Positions 44,988-53,294 of a stretch of DNA of 64,000 nucleotides are shown in pieces; position 1 is the stretch's first letter; every line of letters starts with the position of its first letter. Under the pieces are notes generated by a model that did no database searches, was not told the DNA's origin, and saw only the letters and a program-made list of their open reading frames with translations. The position numbers and the translations under genes were made by a program. Source of the DNA: Rhodobacter viridis (GTDB lineage: Bacteria; Pseudomonadota; Alphaproteobacteria; Rhodobacterales; Rhodobacteraceae); NCBI RefSeq assembly GCF_003217355.1, contig NZ_QJTK01000006.1, positions 145,053-209,052 of the forward strand, given 5' to 3'.

Positions 44988-46583
44988 ATGAGCAACCGTG
45001 CCCCCCTCCCGCCCGAAATCGCCCGCCGCCGGACCTTTGCGATCATCTCGCACCCCGACGCCGGGAAAACGACGCTCACCGAAAAATTCCTGCTGTTCGG
45101 GGGCGCGATCCAGATGGCCGGTCAGGTGCGGGCCAAGGGCGAAGCGCGGCGCACGCGCTCGGACTTCATGAAACTGGAGCAGGAGCGCGGGATTTCGGTC
45201 TCCGCCTCGGCGATGAGCTTCGATTTCCGCCATTACCGTTTCAATCTGGTCGACACGCCCGGCCACTCGGACTTTTCCGAGGACACCTATCGCACGCTGA
45301 CCGCGGTCGACGCCGCGATCATGGTGATCGACGGGGCGAAGGGCGTCGAAAGCCAGACGCGGAAGCTGTTCGAGGTCTGCCGGTTGCGGGACCTGCCGAT
45401 CCTGACCTTCTGCAACAAGATGGACCGCGAAAGCCGCGACACCTTCGAGATCATCGACGAGATTCAGGAAAACCTGGCGATCGACGTGGCCCCGGCTTCG
45501 TGGCCGATCGGGATGGGGCGCGAGTTCGTCGGCTGCTACGACATCCTGCACGACCGGCTGGAGCTGATGGACCGCGCCGACCGCAACCGCGTTGCCGAAA
45601 GCATCAAGATCGACGGGCTCGACGACCCGAAGCTGGCAACCCATGTGCCCGCCGAACTGCTGGCGAAGCTGCGCGAGGAAATCGAGATGGCGCGCGAGCT
45701 CTTGCCCGCCTTCGACCGGCAAAGCTTCCTTGAGGGTCACATGACGCCGATCTGGTTCGGCTCGGCGATCAACTCGTTTGGCGTCAAGGAGTTGATGGAC
45801 GGCATGGGCGAATACGGCCCCGAGCCGCAGCCGCAAAAGGCGGCCGAACGGCAGATCGACTCGGCGGAAAAGCCGGTGACCGGCTTCGTCTTCAAGGTGC
45901 AGGCGAACATGGACCCGAAGCACCGCGACCGCGTGGCTTTCGTGCGTCTGGCCTCCGGGCATTTCGAACGGGGCATGAAGCTGCAGCACGTCCGCACCGG
46001 CAAGCCGATGGCGGTGACGAACCCCGTGCTGTTCCTTGCCGCCGACCGCGAACTGGCCGAGGAGGCCTGGGCGGGCGACATCATCGGCATTCCGAACCAC
46101 GGGCAATTGCGCATCGGCGATGCGCTGACCGAGGGCGAAAAGCTGCGCTTCACCGGCATTCCGAGTTTCGCGCCGGAACTGCTGCAAGCCGTGCGCTCGA
46201 CCGATCCGATGAAGGGCAAGCACCTCGAAAAGGCGCTGATGCAATTCGCCGAGGAAGGCGCTGCCAAGGTCTTCAAACCGATGATCGGCTCGGGCTTCAT
46301 CGTCGGTGTCGTCGGCGCGCTGCAATTTGATGTGCTGGCGAGCCGGATCGAGGTCGAATACGGCATTCCGGTGCGGTTTGAGAGCTCGCAATTCACCTCG
46401 GCGCGCTGGGTGCAGGGGCCGAAGGATCTGGTCGAGAAGCTGGTCAACGTGAACAAGCAGCACATCGCGACGGACCACGATGGCGACATCGTCTTCCTGA
46501 CGCGGCTGCAATGGGACATCGACCGCGTCGTGCGGGATTATGAGGGCGTGAAGCTCAGCGCGACGAAGGAAATGATGCAGTAA
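44988..46583 (+). CDS. prfC: Peptide chain release factor 3
   Basis: RF3 is the GTPase that recycles RF1/RF2 after stop-codon hydrolysis. The 531-residue protein has the G domain motifs SHPDAGKTTLTEKFLLFGGA near residue 21, RGISVSASAMSFDF (switch I region), DTPGHSDFSEDTYRTL and NKMDRES, followed by EF-Tu-like domain 2 and an RF3-specific C-terminal domain (GALQFDVLASRIEVEYGIPV). Length and order are complete. Confidence 0.97.
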   Translation: MSNRAPLPPEIARRRTFAIISHPDAGKTTLTEKFLLFGGAIQMAGQVRAKGEARRTRSDFMKLEQERGISVSASAMSFDFRHYRFNLVDTPGHSDFSEDTYRTLTAVDAAIMVIDGAKGVESQTRKLFEVCRLRDLPILTFCNKMDRESRDTFEIIDEIQENLAIDVAPASWPIGMGREFVGCYDILHDRLELMDRADRNRVAESIKIDGLDDPKLATHVPAELLAKLREEIEMARELLPAFDRQSFLEGHMTPIWFGSAINSFGVKELMDGMGEYGPEPQPQKAAERQIDSAEKPVTGFVFKVQANMDPKHRDRVAFVRLASGHFERGMKLQHVRTGKPMAVTNPVLFLAADRELAEEAWAGDIIGIPNHGQLRIGDALTEGEKLRFTGIPSFAPELLQAVRSTDPMKGKHLEKALMQFAEEGAAKVFKPMIGSGFIVGVVGALQFDVLASRIEVEYGIPVRFESSQFTSARWVQGPKDLVEKLVNVNKQHIATDHDGDIVFLTRLQWDIDRVVRDYEGVKLSATKEMMQ

Positions 46584-46588
46584 GGTCT

Positions 46589-46611
46589 TGCCGGGCGCTG
46601 ACTGCCCGGCA
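46589..46611 (+). terminator. Terminator hairpin between prfC and the GSCFA gene
   Basis: TGCCGGGC-N7-GCCCGGCA, a perfect 8-bp stem 6 nt after the prfC stop, shared by convergent genes. There is no strong T run. Confidence 0.6.
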
Positions 46612-46616
46612 GATCC

Positions 46617-47561
46617 TCAGGCCTTCTGGTAGCAGTCGAGCATGTAGCGCGTGACCCGGGCGACGACCTCGGGTTTCACATGTACATTGTCCGTGATGAA
46701 CGGGTTGCCCGCATAGGTCGTGACCATTTCGTAGCTCGGAAAATAGTCGACGCGCTCGAAATCGGTGACAAGCTTTTCCGCAACGCAGCGCAGGACCGCT
46801 TTGGAATAGGAATTGGCCACGACCGGATCGCCGCCGCCGAAACTGAATTGCAGCGGAACCGGCGAAACCGTCAGCATGATGCGCTTCAACCCAGCCGCGA
46901 AAACGCTTTCAAAGGCGGGCACCAGCAGATCAAGGCAGTCCTGCACGTTCAGAACGTGCATCTCGAATCGCTGCCCCACACCCTCGGGATCGCGCATCGC
47001 CCCCGAGGCCGGAGCCCGGTTGAGATAAGTGCCGGTTTCCCGGTCATACCAGGCCTCGATCAACCCGAGCGTGATGATGAGCAGATCGCAGCCCGGCAAT
47101 TCCTTGTAGATGTCCCCCATCAGCGCCCGGCGCTTCTGCACGACCTCCAGCGCGCAGGGCTGCGAACCGGTAATGTAAAGATCGGAATATCCGGTGCCTT
47201 CCTTTATGATGCCCTTCTCGTATTCGGCATCGTGATGGATCGCGGACAAAAGCCGCCGGGCGATGGTGCCGGGGTTGTATTCGTTGAAGACCGTGCTGCC
47301 GCGTTGGCTGAGACTGTCCCCCTCGGGCGGCACATAGCGCAGGGTTGGAACGTCGTATTCCCCCAGTTGCTTCTCCATGTTGCGCGCGAAGCAGGAGCCG
47401 ACGGTGAAGACCTTTTCGCCCGGCGTGATGTGGAAATTGGGCCGGATGGTCGGATAGATCAGACCATCGACAAATCTTTCGTCATCGTCGCTCGGATATC
47501 TGGACAGGCTCTTATTGATCCGACGCAGCGCGTTGACTTCGGCCAACGAAAGTCTGTTCAT
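46617..47561 (-). CDS. GSCFA domain protein
   Basis: The 314-residue protein has the name-giving motif in EKVFTVGSCFARNMEKQLGE near residue 50. LLIITLGLIEAWYDRETGTY near 159, MLTVSPVPLQFSFGG near 225 and the C-terminal NPFITDNVHVKPEVV follow. GSCFA proteins belong to the SGNH/GDSL-like esterase group; the GSCFA Ser and the late D-x-x-H (DNVH) would be the catalytic residues. Substrate unknown; many sit near polysaccharide genes, but none is near here. Codon use and AT content (AAA, AAT, ATA and TTT codons) differ from the neighbours, hinting at later acquisition. Confidence 0.88.
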   Translation of the reverse strand: MNRLSLAEVNALRRINKSLSRYPSDDDERFVDGLIYPTIRPNFHITPGEKVFTVGSCFARNMEKQLGEYDVPTLRYVPPEGDSLSQRGSTVFNEYNPGTIARRLLSAIHHDAEYEKGIIKEGTGYSDLYITGSQPCALEVVQKRRALMGDIYKELPGCDLLIITLGLIEAWYDRETGTYLNRAPASGAMRDPEGVGQRFEMHVLNVQDCLDLLVPAFESVFAAGLKRIMLTVSPVPLQFSFGGGDPVVANSYSKAVLRCVAEKLVTDFERVDYFPSYEMVTTYAGNPFITDNVHVKPEVVARVTRYMLDCYQKA

Positions 47562-47696
47562 AGAAACTAATCCCTGATTTCAGTGCTTCGATCAAACCTG
47601 CAGCCGCGCGACTGCATTCATATGGGATACAATTACGGGCAGCCGCAAGATGCAAGCCGGAATCAGGGCGGGGAAAAGATCGCCCGGATCGGCGGC

Positions 47697-48845
47697 TCAA
47701 TCCTCGCCGAACAGCCGGTGGTATTCCTGAATCGCAAAGCGGTCGGTCATGCCCGCCACATAATCCAGCACCGTGCGCGCCAGTTCCGAATTGTCCTTGC
47801 CCCGCGCGCGCGCCACATCGGCCTGCCAATCCTCGGGCAGAAGCTCGGGGCGTTCAAGGAAGAGCGGAAACAGCGCATTCACCATTGCGGTGACCCGCTT
47901 GCGTTCCACCACCACGGTCGGCGCGCGATACATGCGGGTGAACAGAAAGCCCTTGATCGCCTTGATGTTCTGATAAAGCGGCTTCGAGAACCGGATGATC
48001 GGCCCCTGCATCGCACGGATCTCGTCGACATGGCGCGGCCGCAGGCTTTCGAGCCGGTTCTTCGCCACCGCGATCACGTCTTCGACCATGACACCAAAGA
48101 CCCGCCGCAGCGCCTCGTGCCGCCGCCGCATCGGGTCGAGCCCCGGGTAAAGCTTGTCCACCGTCGCGAAACACTCGTCCAGCACCGGCAATTCGCAAAG
48201 GTCGGCCTCGGTGAACAGCCCGGCGCGCAGGCCGTCGTGCAGGTCGTGGTGGTTGTAGGCGCAATCATCGGCCACGGCCGCGACCTGCGCCTCGGCGCTC
48301 GCATTCGTCGTCAGTTCGAGGTTCCACGCCGCATTCACCTCGGCCAGCGCATAGGACCAGGGCTGCTCTACCGGGCCGTTGTGCTTGGCGATGCCTTCGA
48401 GCGTCTCCCAGGTCAGGTTGAGCCCGTCGAAATCGGCGTAATGGCGTTCGAGCCGGGTCACGATCCGCAGCGCCTGCGCATTGTGGTCAAAGCCGCCGTA
48501 AGGCTCCATCAACAGCGCCAGCGCATCCTCGCCGGTGTGGCCAAAGGGCGGATGACCCAGATCATGCGCCAGCGCCACCGCCTCGGCCAGATCGGTGTTC
48601 AGACCGAGCGCGCCCGCAATCGTGCGCGCCACCTGCGCCACCTCGATCGTATGCGTCAGCCGGGTGCGGTAATAATCGCCCTCGTGTTCGACAAAGACCT
48701 GGGTCTTGTGCTTGAGCCGCCGGAAGGCCGAGGAATGGATGATCCGGTCGCGGTCGCGCTGAAACGGCGTGCGGAAGGTGGAATAGCTTTCAGCATGCAG
48801 CCGCCCGCGGCTGGCATCGGGATTGCAGGCATAGGGTTGCAGCAT
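47697..48845 (-). CDS. dgt: Deoxyguanosinetriphosphate triphosphohydrolase-like protein
   Basis: HD-domain dNTP triphosphohydrolase that removes triphosphate from dNTPs. The 382-residue protein begins MLQPYACNPDASRGRLHAES and has RTPFQRDRDRIIHSSAFRRL, LTHTIEVAQVARTIA, the HD pair in ALAHDLGHPPFGHTGEDAL and a later Asp (ADDCAYNHHDLHDGL). The ATG at 48845 has AGGTGAGG 6 nt upstream; an ATG at 48872 is possible but less well placed. Divergent from erpA, the usual alphaproteobacterial layout. Confidence 0.93.
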   Translation of the reverse strand: MLQPYACNPDASRGRLHAESYSTFRTPFQRDRDRIIHSSAFRRLKHKTQVFVEHEGDYYRTRLTHTIEVAQVARTIAGALGLNTDLAEAVALAHDLGHPPFGHTGEDALALLMEPYGGFDHNAQALRIVTRLERHYADFDGLNLTWETLEGIAKHNGPVEQPWSYALAEVNAAWNLELTTNASAEAQVAAVADDCAYNHHDLHDGLRAGLFTEADLCELPVLDECFATVDKLYPGLDPMRRRHEALRRVFGVMVEDVIAVAKNRLESLRPRHVDEIRAMQGPIIRFSKPLYQNIKAIKGFLFTRMYRAPTVVVERKRVTAMVNALFPLFLERPELLPEDWQADVARARGKDNSELARTVLDYVAGMTDRFAIQEYHRLFGED

Positions 48846-48918
48846 CTTGAACCTCACCTTGTCGCAGGGCATGGCCCCACCTATACTCTAAAGGGAACAA
48901 CAGAACAGGTCCAACCCG

Positions 48919-49248
48919 ATGCTTTTGCCGCCGAAAGTCACCCCCCGCGCGTTCGAGCGTCTGGCGAAACTGAATGCGAAGGAAGCCACCCCCAAGGCGC
49001 TGCGCGTCGCGGTCGAGGGCGGCGGTTGCTCGGGTTTTCAATATGATCTGAAGCTGGAGGCCGAAGCCGCCCCCGACGATCTGGTGATCGAGGGCGAGGG
49101 TCAGCGGGTGCTGATCGACCCGGTCTCGCTGCCGTTCCTGCAAGATGCGGTGATCGACTACACACAGGAACTGATCGGCGCGCGCTTCGTGGTGCAAAAC
49201 CCGAACGCGACGGCAAGCTGCGGCTGCGGCATTTCCTTCTCGATGTAA
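48919..49248 (+). CDS. erpA: A-type iron-sulfur carrier (ErpA/IscA family)
   Basis: Delivers [4Fe-4S] or [2Fe-2S] clusters to apo-proteins. The 109-residue protein has the three conserved cysteines: Cys37 in VEGGGCSGFQYDLKL and Cys101/Cys103 in ATASCGCGISFSM. FLQDAVIDYTQELIGARFVV lies between them. Placement divergent from dgt and outside a suf cluster suggests ErpA rather than SufA, though names within the family are hard to separate by sequence. Confidence 0.92.
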   Translation: MLLPPKVTPRAFERLAKLNAKEATPKALRVAVEGGGCSGFQYDLKLEAEAAPDDLVIEGEGQRVLIDPVSLPFLQDAVIDYTQELIGARFVVQNPNATASCGCGISFSM

Positions 49249-49297
49249 GGCGGCTGTCCGGCCACTGCCGCTGATCTGACGGCGGCGTGGCTTGGTG

Positions 49298-49319
49298 TGC
49301 CCCGAGACACGTCGGGGCA
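49298..49319 (+). terminator. Candidate terminator after erpA
   Basis: TGCCCCGA-N6-TCGGGGCA, a perfect 8-bp stem 49 nt after the erpA stop. There is no T run. Confidence 0.45.
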
Positions 49320-49376
49320 GTCGCCCTGAAGGGCTGCGCACTAGGATACCGGGAGAAACTTGACCCAAGGGTCAGA

Positions 49377-49450
49377 TGGAGCGGGTGAAGGGAATCGAAC
49401 CCTCGTCATCAGCTTGGGAAGCTGCGGCTCTACCATTGAGCTACACCCGC
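49377..49450 (-). tRNA. tRNA-Gly (anticodon CCC)
   Basis: The minus strand reads GCGGGTG (acceptor), TA, GCTC-N7-GAGC D arm, and an anticodon arm with loop TTCCCAA (anticodon CCC, reading GGG). The T arm contains GGTTCGATTCC, the acceptor closes CACCCGC, and a T discriminator and encoded CCA follow. All stems pair except a G-A at 27-43. It lies between erpA and the corrinoid-activator gene. Confidence 0.96.
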
Positions 49451-49496
49451 GTTGGGGGTGAAATAAGCGATGCCACCCCCGTCGTCAAGCGCCGAT

Positions 49497-51524
49497 CTAG
49501 CCGCGCCGACGTCGACGCCCGCCGCCATCGCCCGAGCCGCCCGCGTTGAAGTTGACCTCGGGCAGCGTGACCACCGCGGTCAGTTCCGGGAACGGGTCGG
49601 TCGCATGCGGAATCGCATTGGCGGCGACGAAATGCTCCTGGAAGCGCGGCTCGATCGCGGTCTCGATCTTGATGATCCGCCGCACCTGCGCCTCGATCCC
49701 CCGCCGCGCCGCGACCGAGCAAAGCGCCATCCGCGCCCCGGTCCCGGCCGCGTTCCCGGCCGAGGTGACGGCCGCAAGCGGCACATCCGGGATCATCCCC
49801 AGAACCATCGCATGTTTCGGGCTGATATGGGCGCCAAAGGCCCCGGCCAGCACGACGCGGTCGACCTTGTCCACCCCCATCTCGTCCATCAGCAGTCGCG
49901 CCCCCGCATAAAGCGCGGATTTCGCAAGCTGAATCGCCCGGATATCGCCCTGGGTCACGGTGATGCGCGGCCCGCCCTCGGCGCTGGCGTCATGGATCAC
50001 ATATTCATGCGTCCGCCCCATCGGCACACAGCGCGCGGTGCCCACCTGCTCGGCCGAACCGATCAGCCCCGAGGGATCGACGATCCCGGCAAGGCGCATC
50101 TCGGCCACCGCCTCGATGATGCCCGAGCCGCAGATGCCGGTGATCGTCGGCGTGCCGAAGTCCGGATCGTCCGACCAATGCGCGTTGCCGATGATGCGGA
50201 AGCGCGGCTCCTTGGTCACCGGGTCGATCTCGATGCGTTCGATCGCGCCCGGCGCGGCCCGTTGGCCCGAAGAGATCTGCGCCCCCTCGAAGGCTGGGCC
50301 GGTGGGCGAAGAACAGGCGAGAACCCGGGTGCTGTTGCCCAGAAGGATCTCGGCATTGGTGCCGACATCGACGATGAGCGACAGATCCTCGCGCGTTTCG
50401 GGCGCTTCCGACAGCGCGACGGCGGCGCAATCGGCGCCGACATGGCCCGCGATCAGCGGCAGGAGATAGGCGCGCGCGCCGGCCGCAATGGGCGTCAGGC
50501 CGATCTCGGCGGCCGCGAGGTTCAGCGCATGACCGGTGGCGAGCGCAAAGGGCGCCTGCCCCAGTTCGACCGGATCGAGGCCCAGCAGCAGATGGTGCAT
50601 CACCGGGTTGCAGACGATCACCGCCTCGACCACCGCGGCGGCGTCGATCCCGGCCTCGGTCGCCAGCGCCTCGGCCAGCGTCGCAAGGGCGCCGCGCACG
50701 GCGGTGGTCATCTCGGCCGCGCCGCCCGGGTTCATCATCGCGTAGCTGACGCGGCTCATCAGATCTTCGCCAAAGCGGATCTGCGGGTTCATCAGCCCCG
50801 AGGAGGCGAGCACCCGACCATCGTCCAGTGCCACCAGATGCCCGGCGATCGTGGTCGAGCCAAGGTCGATCGCAAGGCCGTAAAGCGGCGCCTCGCGGTA
50901 GCCGGGGAAAAGCGCAACGAGCCGCGGGGCGGTGCCGTCGCCCGCTTCCTGCACCGCGGCAGTGACCTGCCAATTGCCCTTGCGCAGCACCGGCTGAAGG
51001 CGCGCCATCACCGCAAGATCGGCCTGCAGGCCCTTGATCTGCCACTGGCTTTCCAAGGCCGCCGCGAGCCGCTCCAGATCGCCCGAAGGCTCGTGCATCG
51101 AGGGCTCGGCCACTTCGACGTAAAGCGGGCGGGTGGCGGGGTCCATCTCCATCACCCGCTCCGTCGCGGATTTCCGGATCACCTGCTTGTGCACCTGGCT
51201 TTCCGCGGGCACGTCGATCACCACATCGCCCATGACACAGGCCTGACAGCCCAGACGCCGGCCCTCCTTCAGGCCGCGGATGCGGTCGTAGCGCTCCTCG
51301 ACCGCGTTGATCGGGCTCAGCGCATCGGCCCCGACGGTGACGCCGTGCTTGGGAAACTCGCCATAGCCGGGCGCGATCTGGCATTTCGAGCAGATCCCGC
51401 GCCCGCCGCAGACGGAATCGAGATCGACGCCCAAGGCGCGGGCTGCCGCCAGAACCGGCGTGCCCTTCGCCACCCGACCGCGTTTGCCCGAGGGCGTGAA
51501 AATCACCAGTGCATCGTCACTCAT
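49497..51524 (-). CDS. ASKHA-domain corrinoid activation protein (RACo/RamA type)
   Basis: The 675-residue protein joins an N-terminal [2Fe-2S] ferredoxin domain (VCGGRGICSKCQ with Cys39, 44, 47, and a fourth Cys in RRLGCQACV) to a long ASKHA ATPase-like domain. The latter has YGLAIDLGSTTIAGHLVALD near residue 223 and SLIVDVGTNAEILLGNS further on (DUF4445). Such proteins use ATP to reduce inactive Co(II) corrinoid in methyltransferase systems. No corrinoid protein or methyltransferase gene is in this window, so its partner is elsewhere. The C-terminus is GGGRRRRRG, a basic tail. The ATG at 51524 (MSDDALVIF) follows GGGAGAG. Confidence 0.88.
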   Translation of the reverse strand: MSDDALVIFTPSGKRGRVAKGTPVLAAARALGVDLDSVCGGRGICSKCQIAPGYGEFPKHGVTVGADALSPINAVEERYDRIRGLKEGRRLGCQACVMGDVVIDVPAESQVHKQVIRKSATERVMEMDPATRPLYVEVAEPSMHEPSGDLERLAAALESQWQIKGLQADLAVMARLQPVLRKGNWQVTAAVQEAGDGTAPRLVALFPGYREAPLYGLAIDLGSTTIAGHLVALDDGRVLASSGLMNPQIRFGEDLMSRVSYAMMNPGGAAEMTTAVRGALATLAEALATEAGIDAAAVVEAVIVCNPVMHHLLLGLDPVELGQAPFALATGHALNLAAAEIGLTPIAAGARAYLLPLIAGHVGADCAAVALSEAPETREDLSLIVDVGTNAEILLGNSTRVLACSSPTGPAFEGAQISSGQRAAPGAIERIEIDPVTKEPRFRIIGNAHWSDDPDFGTPTITGICGSGIIEAVAEMRLAGIVDPSGLIGSAEQVGTARCVPMGRTHEYVIHDASAEGGPRITVTQGDIRAIQLAKSALYAGARLLMDEMGVDKVDRVVLAGAFGAHISPKHAMVLGMIPDVPLAAVTSAGNAAGTGARMALCSVAARRGIEAQVRRIIKIETAIEPRFQEHFVAANAIPHATDPFPELTAVVTLPEVNFNAGGSGDGGGRRRRRG

Positions 51525-51637
51525 CGCGCTCTCCCTTGTCCGCACCCTGTTCTAGGGCAGCCACGACGGAAGGCAAAGCCCGGCTGCGACGGCAGGTCGC
51601 AGCTTTGCGGCATCGGAAGACCGGAACCGGCCGAACA

Positions 51638-51678
51638 GGGGGCAGCGCCCCCTTCGGGTCGCCCGCGACAGCGGGCGA
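51638..51678 (-). terminator. Double hairpin after the MoxR gene
   Basis: TCGCCCGC-GACA-GCGGGCGA (51659-51678) starts 8 nt past the stop at 51687, followed by GGGGGC-N3-GCCCCC (51638-51652). It probably ends the MoxR transcript before the corrinoid activator gene. Confidence 0.55.
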
Positions 51679-51686
51679 AACGCGCC

Positions 51687-52535
51687 TCAGCGCGTCTGCC
51701 GCCGGGCCATGAAGGCGAGCCGCTCGAAAAGATGCACATCCTGCTCGTTCTTCAGAAGCGCGCCGTGAAGCTTCGGCAGCAGGTTCGCGGGATCGGCCTT
51801 CAGATCCTCGGGCGAAAGATCCTCGGCCAGAAGCAGCTTCAGCCAGTCGAGCACTTCCGAGGTCGAGGGCTTCTTCTTCAGACCCGGCGTCTCGCGAATC
51901 TCGTAAAACCGGGTCAGGGCGGCGGCCAGCAGCGCCTCCTTGATGCCCGGAAAATGCACCTGCACGATCGCCTTCAGCGTCTCGGCATCGGGGAAGCGGA
52001 TGTAATGGAAGAAGCAGCGGCGCAAGAAGGCGTCGGGCAGTTCCTTTTCGTTGTTCGAGGTGATGATCACGATCGGCCGATGGCTCGCGCGGATCATTTC
52101 GCCGGTCTCGTAGACGTGGAACTCCATCCGGTCGAGTTCCTGCAGCAGGTCGTTCGGAAATTCGATATCGGCCTTGTCGATCTCGTCGATCAGCAGAACC
52201 ACCTTGCCCGGCGCCTCGAAGGCCTGCCAGAGCTTGCCCTTGCGGATGTAATTCCTGACCTCGTTCACCCGCACATCGCCCAGCTGGCTGTCGCGCAAGC
52301 GGCTCACCGCGTCATATTCGTAAAGCCCCTGCTGCGCCTTCGTCGTCGATTTTACCGCCCATTCGAGCATCGGCAGCCCGAGCGCCGCCGAGACCTGCCG
52401 CGCAAGTTCGGTCTTGCCGGTGCCCGGCTCGCCCTTCACCAGAAGCGGCCGTTCGAGCCGCACGGCGGCATTGACCGCCACGATCAGATCGGGCGGCGCG
52501 ACATAATCCTTGGTCGAGGTGAACTGCACGGGCAT
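51687..52535 (-). CDS. MoxR-type AAA+ ATPase
   Basis: The 282-residue protein has Walker A LLVKGEPGTGKTELARQVSA near residue 32, Walker B KVVLLIDEIDKADIEFPNDL near 111 and sensor 1 RPIVIITSNNEKELPDAFLR near 153. DAFLRRCFFHYI supplies the arginine finger. This is the MoxR/CoxD-like branch that normally works with a von Willebrand A-domain (CoxE-like) partner to insert metal or remodel enzymes. No VWA gene is next to it; the downstream neighbour is the corrinoid activator. Divergent from the dksA-like gene. Confidence 0.9.
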   Translation of the reverse strand: MPVQFTSTKDYVAPPDLIVAVNAAVRLERPLLVKGEPGTGKTELARQVSAALGLPMLEWAVKSTTKAQQGLYEYDAVSRLRDSQLGDVRVNEVRNYIRKGKLWQAFEAPGKVVLLIDEIDKADIEFPNDLLQELDRMEFHVYETGEMIRASHRPIVIITSNNEKELPDAFLRRCFFHYIRFPDAETLKAIVQVHFPGIKEALLAAALTRFYEIRETPGLKKKPSTSEVLDWLKLLLAEDLSPEDLKADPANLLPKLHGALLKNEQDVHLFERLAFMARRQTR

Positions 52536-52715
52536 CTCCTTGCGGGCTTGGTCGAAACCCTAGCCGCGCCCCGAAATCGTCGCAAGCATCGTGCAAGCCA
52601 CTGGCACGAAAGATGCCGCAGCCGCAAAGCGGGGCGTGACAACCCATGCGGGTTAGGGTAAGTGAGCGCGCAGCGGTGCCGGGGGGGCTACCCCGACACG
52701 ACCGAGGGCCCGACA

Positions 52716-53150
52716 GTGAGTGAAGCGATGAAAGCCGAGACCTTCCTTCCCGACGATTACCGCCCGGCCGAAGACGAGCCTTTCATGAACGAAAGGCAGC
52801 TCGAATATTTCCGCCGCAAGCTCACGGCCTGGAAAAACGAACTGCTCGAACAGTCGCTCGAAACGCTCGAAGGCCTCGCCGAATCGGCGCGCAACGTGCC
52901 CGATCTGGCAGACCGCGCCAGCGAGGAAACCGACCGCGCGCTCGAGCTGCGCACCCGCGACCGGCAGCGCAAGCTGGTTTCGAAGATCGATGCCGCGCTG
53001 CGGCGGATCGAGAATGGCGAATATGGCTATTGCGAGATGACCGGCGAGCCGATCTCGCTCAAGCGGCTTGACGCCCGCCCGATCGCGACGATGACGCTGG
53101 AAGCGCAGGAAAAACACGAGCGCCGCGAGCGCGTGCACCGCGACGACTGA
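52716..53150 (+). CDS. DksA-family RNA polymerase-binding protein, single-cysteine (DksA2-like) type
   Basis: The 144-residue protein has the DksA coiled coil (QLEYFRRKLTAWKNELLEQS, then LETLEGLAESARNVPDLADR with the acidic tip region) and the zinc-finger region GYCEMTGEPISLKRLDARPI. The four zinc cysteines are replaced by the pattern CxxT-X17-TxxA, the one-cysteine form I recall for Pseudomonas DksA2, which works without zinc. It should bind the RNA polymerase secondary channel and act with ppGpp on rRNA and amino-acid promoters. A GTG at 52716 has GAGGG 7-8 nt upstream; an ATG at 52728 is the alternative. Confidence 0.9.
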   Translation: MSEAMKAETFLPDDYRPAEDEPFMNERQLEYFRRKLTAWKNELLEQSLETLEGLAESARNVPDLADRASEETDRALELRTRDRQRKLVSKIDAALRRIENGEYGYCEMTGEPISLKRLDARPIATMTLEAQEKHERRERVHRDD

Positions 53151-53231
53151 CCTCTGCGGCGCCGCAAGCGCAAGGGGGGTGCGACGCGACGCCCCACCTC
53201 AAGGGGTTTGATTTCGCGCAAGGACATGGGA

Positions 53232-53260
53232 CACCGGCACCAATAGGGGCCGGTGCTTTT
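53232..53260 (+). terminator. Intrinsic terminator after the dksA-like gene
   Basis: CACCGGC-N10-GCCGGTG stem followed by CTTTTATTT, 81 nt after the stop. Confidence 0.75.
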
Positions 53261-53294
53261 ATTTGGGAAGAGGTCTCCGGGTCGGACGGGGCCA

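Noticed and set aside
49470..52661. 1063-residue plus-strand open frame
   Set aside because: Shadow of the corrinoid activator and MoxR genes; composition is Arg/His/Gln-rich and featureless.
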